Shown here one piece after another: positions 59,068 through 64,000 of a DNA stretch of 64,000 bases; positions within the stretch are counted from its first letter, which is position 1; the number at the start of each line of letters is the position of its first letter. The stretch comes from Clostridia bacterium. GTDB lineage: Bacteria; Bacillota_A; Clostridia; Oscillospirales; CAG-272. The translations under genes were made by a program, and so were the position numbers. The notes beneath the pieces are model-generated. The model saw nothing but the letters and a program-made list of their open reading frames with translations, was not told the origin of the DNA and ran no database searches. The DNA lies in NCBI GenBank assembly GCA_017452945.1, contig JAFTLD010000015.1:1-64000 (forward strand). Reading direction: 5' to 3'.

Positions 59068-61017
59068 ATGAAGAGAGAATACACCGCAGAACAAATCAAG
59101 CTCCTGCAGCTGTTATCCAAGGAATTTCCCACCATACAAAAGGTTGGCGCGGAGATCGTCAATCTCAACGCCATTTCCAATCTGCCCAAGGGTACCGAGC
59201 ATTTCATGAGCGACTTGCACGGAGAGAGCGAGGCCTTTGAGCACATTCTGAATAACTGTTCCGGTGTCGTGCGCGAAAAGGTGCGCGATATTTTCGGGAG
59301 CAGCATGAGCGAAGAGGAGCAGCGCAATTTTTGCACGCTGATCTATTATCCCGCGGAAAAAATCGAGGAGATGAGATTGCGCGGTGAAAACACGGTGGAG
59401 TGGTACAGCCGGACGCTGTACCGACTTGTGGACGTGGCGCGCTCGGTGGCATCCAAGTATACGCGCTCCAAGGTGCGCAAGGCCCTGCCTGATGGGTACA
59501 GAAACGTAGTTGACGAGCTGCTGCATACCTCGGGCGAGGAGCATGATAAGCAAGCGTACTATCAGTACATCATTTCCACCATTATCGAGGTGGGGGAGGC
59601 AAACGGCTTTATCGAGGCACTTTGCCGTCTGATCAAGCGCATGGCGGTGGATTGCTTGCACGTAGTCGGTGACATTTACGACCGCGGACCGCATGCCGAC
59701 CGCATCATGGAAATGCTGTGCGCGCATCATCACGTGGACGTACAATGGGGCAATCACGATATCGTTTGGATGGGTGCGGCTGCGGGCAGCGAGGTCTGCA
59801 TAGCCACCGTGCTCAACTTTGCGTTGCAATATAACACGCTGGCGATGGTTGAGAACGCTTACGGTATCAGTTTGCGCGATCTGATCGAGTACGGGCAGGA
59901 AACGTACAAGGGCAGCACGTGGTTTTTGCCGCGCAATCCGGATGATGCGTATTATGTGAAAAACCGCATGGATAATCTCTCCCGTGCTCACGAGGCCATT
60001 GCGATCATTATGTTCAAGCTGGAAGGGCAGTTGATCTCGCGTCATCCCGAATACGGCATGGAAGATCGGTTGCTGCTGGATAAGATCGACTATGAAAACA
60101 AGACCGTGCGTCTTGGCGATAGGGAATATCCCCTGAACGAATGCAATTTCCCCACGGTGGATCCCTCGGATCCTTACCGCCTGACCGATGCGGAGGCGGA
60201 GATCATGCGCACCTTGCGCAAATCCTTCCGTCACAGCGTTCTTTTGCAAAAGCACGTGCGCTTTTTGTACCAGCACGGCAGCTTGTATAAAATCTATAAC
60301 GGAAATCTTTTGTTCCACGGCTGTGTCCCCATGAGGGAGGACGGCAGCTTTGATTTCGTGCGTACCGGCACGGGCGGTATGCTGTCCGGTAAGGGATACA
60401 TGGACTATTGCGACAAGATGGCGCGCCGCGCATATTATGAAAACGACCCGAGTGCTGCGGACTTTATGTATTACCTGTGGTGCGGGAAGCAAAGCCCACT
60501 GTTTGGCAGAGCGCGCATGACGACCTTTGAACGGTATTTCATCTCGGACAGGGAAACCTGGCGGGAGCCTAAGAATCCGTATTACACCATGATTGAGGAC
60601 TATGACTCGGTCAGCCGTATTTTGCATGAGTTTGGTTTGTATGATCAACAATCACACATGATCAACGGCCACGTGCCGGTACGCGTAGGTGCAGGGGAGA
60701 GTCCGATCAAGGCGAAGGGACGCTACGTGCTGATCGACGGCGGCTTTTGCAAGGCGTACCACGATACCACCGGCATTGCGGGCTATACGCTGATCTTCTC
60801 TTCCAAGGGCTTGCGCCTGGTGGCGCACGGCTCGTTTGAGGGCAGGGTAGCGGCTATTCGCGAAAACAAGGACATTCTGGCCACCACCGACGTGGTGTTT
60901 GAAATGATGAGCCGCCGCATGCTTGTTCGCGATACCGACGACGGTAAGCGGATACTGGAGCGCATGGAGGATCTCAAGCTTTTGCTGGAGGCCTACCGCT
61001 CCGGTGTGATACAATAA
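59068..61017 (+). CDS. fbp: Class III fructose-1,6-bisphosphatase
   Basis: A 649-residue Firmicutes-type (YydE/Fbp3) enzyme of expected length. Metallophosphatase motifs are FMSDLHGE (near 47), VVGDIYDRGPHAD (near 208), VQWGNHDI (near 227) and INGHVPVRVG (near 532). It dephosphorylates fructose-1,6-bisphosphate in gluconeogenesis. GAGGGAAAGC precedes ATG 59068, 18 nt after the activase stop; the downstream terminator (61044-61070) ends the transcript. Confidence 0.95.
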   Translation: MKREYTAEQIKLLQLLSKEFPTIQKVGAEIVNLNAISNLPKGTEHFMSDLHGESEAFEHILNNCSGVVREKVRDIFGSSMSEEEQRNFCTLIYYPAEKIEEMRLRGENTVEWYSRTLYRLVDVARSVASKYTRSKVRKALPDGYRNVVDELLHTSGEEHDKQAYYQYIISTIIEVGEANGFIEALCRLIKRMAVDCLHVVGDIYDRGPHADRIMEMLCAHHHVDVQWGNHDIVWMGAAAGSEVCIATVLNFALQYNTLAMVENAYGISLRDLIEYGQETYKGSTWFLPRNPDDAYYVKNRMDNLSRAHEAIAIIMFKLEGQLISRHPEYGMEDRLLLDKIDYENKTVRLGDREYPLNECNFPTVDPSDPYRLTDAEAEIMRTLRKSFRHSVLLQKHVRFLYQHGSLYKIYNGNLLFHGCVPMREDGSFDFVRTGTGGMLSGKGYMDYCDKMARRAYYENDPSAADFMYYLWCGKQSPLFGRARMTTFERYFISDRETWREPKNPYYTMIEDYDSVSRILHEFGLYDQQSHMINGHVPVRVGAGESPIKAKGRYVLIDGGFCKAYHDTTGIAGYTLIFSSKGLRLVAHGSFEGRVAAIRENKDILATTDVVFEMMSRRMLVRDTDDGKRILERMEDLKLLLEAYRSGVIQ

Positions 61018-61043
61018 GATAATGAATAATTGTGGAAGGAAAG

Positions 61044-61070
61044 CTCTTGCGGACGCAAGAGTTTTCTGCT
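61044..61070 (+). terminator. fbp terminator
   Basis: An 8-bp perfect stem CTCTTGCG (61044-61051) / CGCAAGAG (61054-61061), then TTTTCTGCTTT. Confidence 0.75.
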
Positions 61071-61128
61071 TTACTGCAATCTGCACAAAATAATATACAT
61101 GAAATCGTATAAAGTTTCCAAAAAGGGG

Positions 61129-61157
61129 TTGACATTGCGCTTGGAAAGTGCTATGAT
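61129..61157 (+). promoter_or_regulatory. Promoter of the antiporter gene
   Basis: TTGACA (61129-61134), 17-nt spacer, TATGAT (61152-61157). Confidence 0.75.
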
Positions 61158-61207
61158 ATGTTCTTGCTTGATAAAGACTTATTATGAAACGAAGGTGAAT
61201 ATACATC

Positions 61208-62566
61208 ATGACAACCGAGCAATTGATCACACAGATCATCCTCACGGTATCCATATGCATGGTCGCAGGCCTTTTGGTCACGCGACTTGTGCGTTTACTC
61301 AATCTCCCCGACGTTACCGCCTATCTGATTGCGGGCGTTCTGGTAGGTACGTTCTGCCTGGGCGGCGTATCGTTGGGCGGGTATTATTTTGGCTATAATG
61401 CAGTTGTGTTTGAGCAACAAACGCTGCACGTTGTGTTCGACGTGATCTGCGACGTGGCTCTTGGCTTTATCGCGTTTGCCATTGGCAGCGAGTTCCGCTG
61501 GTCGCAGCTCAAAAAGACTGGTAAAGAAGCAACCGTCATCGGCATCATCCAGGCTGTTGTCGCAACGCTGATGGTCGATGCTGCACTGATCGGCATGCAC
61601 TTTTTGCTGTTGTACACCACGGGCAAGGACATTCTGCCTCTGCCCGCAGCCATTCTGCTTGGCGCGATCGCCTCGGCTACAGCACCCGCTGCTACGCTGA
61701 TGGTCGTGCGCCAGTATAAGGCAAAAGGCCCCTTGACCAGTATCCTTTTGCCCATCGTAGCGCTCGATGACGCTGTCGGCCTTGTGCTGTTTGCGGTTTC
61801 TGCCGGTGTTGCGAAAGCCATGATCAGCGGTGAGGTTTCCATCCTCTCCATCGTGGTCGAGCCGCTTTTGGAAATCGTCCTTTCGCTGGTGCTGGGCGCA
61901 GTGATCGGCTTTGCCTTGACCTTTGCGGAAAATTTGTTCCATTCCAACTCCAACCGCCTCTCGCTCTCGATCGCATTCGTGTTTGTCACGGTAGCGGCAT
62001 CCATGCTGCATTTTGAGATCGGCGGCGTACACGTCGGCTTCTCGTCGCTCCTGACCTGTATGATGATGGGTACCGTGTTCTGCAACTTCTGTCCCTGCTC
62101 CGAGGAAATGATGGAGCGAACCGACAAATGGACAAAGCCCATTTTCATTCTGTTCTTCGTGCTCAGCGGTGCAGAGCTGGATCTCTCGGTGTTCCTGCAG
62201 CCCATCTTTATTCTCATCGGTGTGGTATACATCCTGTTCCGTTCGCTGGGCAAGTATTTCGGAGCACTCGGCAGCTCGGCACTCATGCGCTCCGATCCCA
62301 CCATTCAAAAATATCTGGGCATTACGCTTTTGCCGCAGGCAGGCGTGGCGCTGGGCATGGTCACTACGGTCTGCGCGGATGCATCTCTTGCAGGCGTCAG
62401 CAATACGGTGCGCTTCGTCGTGCTGTTTGCGGTGCTGGTCTATGAGATCTTCGGTCCCGTGTTGACCAAGTGGGCGCTGACGCGCGCAGGCGACATCACC
62501 GCCAAGCCAGAAGGCAAGACCGCGCGCAGACACAACGCATCTCACTTGCACAAGCACGCAAAATGA
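61208..62566 (+). CDS. CPA2-type cation:proton antiporter
   Basis: A 452-residue protein with about twelve membrane helices. Typical antiporter segments are LVRLLNLPDVTAYLIAGVLVG (part of helix 2), FIAFAIGSEF, ASATAPAATLMVVRQY (TAPA-like discontinuous helix) and VALDDAVGLVLF with the Asp-Asp pair that couples Na+ or K+ to H+. The C-terminus is short (RAGDITAKPEGKTARR), without the TrkA-like regulatory domain seen in KefC-type members. GAAGGTGAAT precedes ATG 61208. It probably controls cytoplasmic pH or sodium. Confidence 0.88.
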   Translation: MTTEQLITQIILTVSICMVAGLLVTRLVRLLNLPDVTAYLIAGVLVGTFCLGGVSLGGYYFGYNAVVFEQQTLHVVFDVICDVALGFIAFAIGSEFRWSQLKKTGKEATVIGIIQAVVATLMVDAALIGMHFLLLYTTGKDILPLPAAILLGAIASATAPAATLMVVRQYKAKGPLTSILLPIVALDDAVGLVLFAVSAGVAKAMISGEVSILSIVVEPLLEIVLSLVLGAVIGFALTFAENLFHSNSNRLSLSIAFVFVTVAASMLHFEIGGVHVGFSSLLTCMMMGTVFCNFCPCSEEMMERTDKWTKPIFILFFVLSGAELDLSVFLQPIFILIGVVYILFRSLGKYFGALGSSALMRSDPTIQKYLGITLLPQAGVALGMVTTVCADASLAGVSNTVRFVVLFAVLVYEIFGPVLTKWALTRAGDITAKPEGKTARRHNASHLHKHAK

Positions 62567-62575
62567 TTCACCCGG

Positions 62576-62615
62576 CACGCTTTTGACACGTCTGTGTCAA
62601 AAGCGTGTCTTATTT
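62576..62615 (+). terminator. Antiporter gene terminator
   Basis: A 14-bp perfect stem CACGCTTTTGACAC (62576-62589) / GTGTCAAAAGCGTG (62594-62607), then TCTTATTTTG. Confidence 0.88.
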
Positions 62616-62660
62616 TGTCATAATATTTGAAAATTTATGAAATTTCGTTCAAATTGCCTA

Positions 62661-62689
62661 TTACAATTTTGAGAAAAAAATGTTATAAT
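62661..62689 (+). promoter_or_regulatory. CarD gene promoter
   Basis: TTACAA (62661-62666), 17-nt spacer, TATAAT (62684-62689). Confidence 0.75.
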
Positions 62690-62732
62690 AGTAACGTGAA
62701 GAAAGCGCAAACGCAACAAAGGAGGCACATCT

Positions 62733-63236
62733 ATGTTTTCGATCGGTGACTATATGGTTTACGGCATCAACGGCGTATGCCTCGTGCAGGACGTCTGCGC
62801 CTCGCCCTTTGACAAAAAAGACACCCGCACCTTCTATCAGCTCAAGCCGCTGGGATCGACAGCCGGCTCGGTGATCTATACCCCCACCGACAACGCCCAA
62901 GTGCTCATGCGCCCCTTGATGACGCAGGCGCAGGCACAGGAGCTGATCGAAAAAATGCCGACGCTGACCCCCTTGGAGGTTCCTGTGGAGAAGATGCGCC
63001 GCGATCTGTACAGACAGGCTATGCAGTCCTGCGATCCGGAGCAGTACGTGCGGCTGATCAAAACGGTCTACCGCCGCCGCATCGATATGATGCAGCAGCA
63101 TAAGCGCCTAAGCGAGACCGATTCGGATTTTGAGCGCAACGCAAAGCTCAGCCTGTATCACGAACTCTCCGTGGTGCTGAACGTGCAGTTTGCAGAGGTT
63201 GAAACGTATCTGATCAACCGCTTGGAAACGGCATAA
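62733..63236 (+). CDS. CarD-family transcriptional regulator
   Basis: A 167-residue protein. The N-terminal RNA-polymerase-interacting Tudor-like domain has FSIGDYMVYGINGVCLVQDV and RTFYQLKPL; the C-terminal helices (QAQELIEKMPTL, QYVRLIKTVYRRRI, then ERNAKLSLYHELSVVL) bind promoter DNA in CarD. CarD-type factors stabilise open complexes, for example at rRNA promoters. AAAGGAGG precedes ATG 62733. Monocistronic, with its own promoter and terminator. Confidence 0.92.
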   Translation: MFSIGDYMVYGINGVCLVQDVCASPFDKKDTRTFYQLKPLGSTAGSVIYTPTDNAQVLMRPLMTQAQAQELIEKMPTLTPLEVPVEKMRRDLYRQAMQSCDPEQYVRLIKTVYRRRIDMMQQHKRLSETDSDFERNAKLSLYHELSVVLNVQFAEVETYLINRLETA

Positions 63237-63296
63237 TATATGTATGTAAAAAACAGAACCCGAAAAGGCTGAGAAATCGGGCTGAAAATATGCGAA

Positions 63297-63336
63297 AAAA
63301 GCAGAAGTCTATGATGAAAGGCTTCTGCTTTTAATA
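63297..63336 (+). terminator. CarD gene terminator
   Basis: GCAGAAG (63301-63307) / CTTCTGC (63322-63328) stem extended by A/T pairs, followed by TTTTAATATT. Confidence 0.75.
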
Positions 63337-63454
63337 TTATCAGACATAAAGGATAATATTCAACAGTTAGTCCCCCATGTGCCACTTTGCTCCTTTTCCC
63401 CAAGGGGAGAGAATGCTTTCTTGCCCTATGGGATGCGCCATTTAAGACGGTCAA

Positions 63455-63737
63455 GAGCGGTTTTATGGGAACCTCATCCACCGCCACCGCGTCGCTTGTT
63501 TCCCTCGTACCTCGGTCAACTTCGCTCCGCTGCGGTCCCCCTTCCCCAGCGAGGGGAAGGCTTATTTTGCGCAACCGCATCATTTTGCCATCCGTTGGGG
63601 TGAAGGTCTTGTTTTTATCCGTCTTGATCAAACTTTACGGTACGGATACGCGCCGCAAAGCCTTACCCTGCCGGGGAAGGGGGACCGCGGAGCGAGCTTG
63701 CGAGCGGGCGGTGGATGAGGTTCCCATAAAACCGCTC
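63455..63737. mobile_element. MITE-like element with 31-bp perfect terminal inverted repeats
   Basis: Termini 63455-63485 and 63707-63737 are exact reverse complements (outer words GAGCGGTTTTATGGG and CCCATAAAACCGCTC). Inside, a second pairing links GCGGTCCCCCTTCCCC with GGGGAAGGGGGACCGC. At 283 bp and without a credible gene, it fits a non-autonomous mobile or folded repeat. Flanks show no clear target duplication. Confidence 0.75.
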
Positions 63738-64000
63738 CGAATAATATTTGTGCCGATTTACGCACACATTGCGGAAAATTGGCATAAGATAAACAACGGG
63801 TTAAAATATTAACAATCGGTATAATACCGTGCGCAAAAACGGAACGCCGACGATTTTGCACCGCCTGCTCTGAAGCACCCATGCCGCGCGCACGTGTTCG
63901 CGGCATAGCCACGCGGCCTTGCATCCGCATTTTGTACCCGAAATTTGCGCCCGAACGGTCTGACTTGGTTTCAACGTTGTATACGCGCGCGCACTATATA
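63738..64000. other. Window end, no gene recognised
   Basis: No frame here has a ribosome site or recognisable product. A TATAAT lies near 63820, preceded by AT-rich sequence, so a promoter for a gene to the right of the window is possible. Confidence 0.4.

Noticed and set aside
59113..60651. 512-codon minus-strand frame inside fbp
   Set aside because: Shadow of the fructose-bisphosphatase gene, whose metal motifs are all in the plus frame.

Overview
The window looks like chromosome from an uncultured, gut-type Clostridia bacterium (Gram-positive, roughly half G+C by eye). This is inferred from sigma-A promoters with near-consensus -35/-10 boxes and 17-nt spacers, strong GGAGG-type ribosome sites, lipoprotein signals, a class III fructose-bisphosphatase, CarD, GreA-type and TypA factors, a glycyl-radical enzyme with its activase, and DUF6809/TnpV mobile-element genes. 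I cannot name the species.

Layout. 1-1,300: end of a mobile element (partial excisionase-like gene, DUF6809, TnpV). 1,300-3,050: hydroxyacid dehydrogenase plus a xylose-isomerase-like TIM-barrel enzyme. 3,300-7,000: heterodimeric ABC exporter. 7,170-13,400: typA, a HAD phosphatase, a DUF4143 ATPase with an operator-like palindrome array, a membrane-anchored M23 protein and a nitroreductase. 13,500-16,500: ABC-2 transporter pair. 16,600-20,900: GH78-like enzyme and a secreted NAGPA-domain protein. 20,940-24,500: two-component system with membrane proteins. 24,640-29,620: PAP2 phosphatase, then metF-metH plus a LURP-one-like gene. 29,750-33,570: a 1,136-residue secreted carbohydrate-binding protein and a small AT-rich orphan. 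33,600-41,960: a five-gene Gld-like ABC system (ATPase, permease, two GldG-like proteins, DUF4340). 42,250-45,800: AT-rich island of orphan or immunity-like genes. 45,900-49,120: tRNA-Tyr, tRNA-Thr, cca, a hydrolase and tRNA-Ala. 49,120-51,260: a repeat-rich insertion at tRNA-Ala carrying a four-helix-bundle gene and a membrane protein. 51,300-63,240: greA-like, PHP phosphatase, solute-binding lipoprotein, a serine hydrolase/VOC/glycyl-radical enzyme/activase/fbp run, an antiporter and CarD. 63,300-64,000: a MITE-like element, then no recognisable gene.

How genes work together. metF and metH make and use methyl-tetrahydrofolate for methionine synthesis. The two secreted proteins ending in Gly-Gly-Cys, a membrane helix and a basic tail probably share a surface-anchoring route. 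The two-component system and a divergently placed paralogue of one of its operon genes share a 20-bp site, which suggests a small regulon.

The most unusual signal is a conserved multi-hairpin element present three times (44.8, 45.6 and 50.0 kb). In each copy the last hairpin ends in the -35 box of an accessory gene, exactly 17 nt from a TATAAT box. The element therefore looks like a dispersed, structured promoter module for accessory genes: DUF3885-like, metallophosphoesterase and four-helix-bundle. Family assignments are from recall of motifs; no database search was run.
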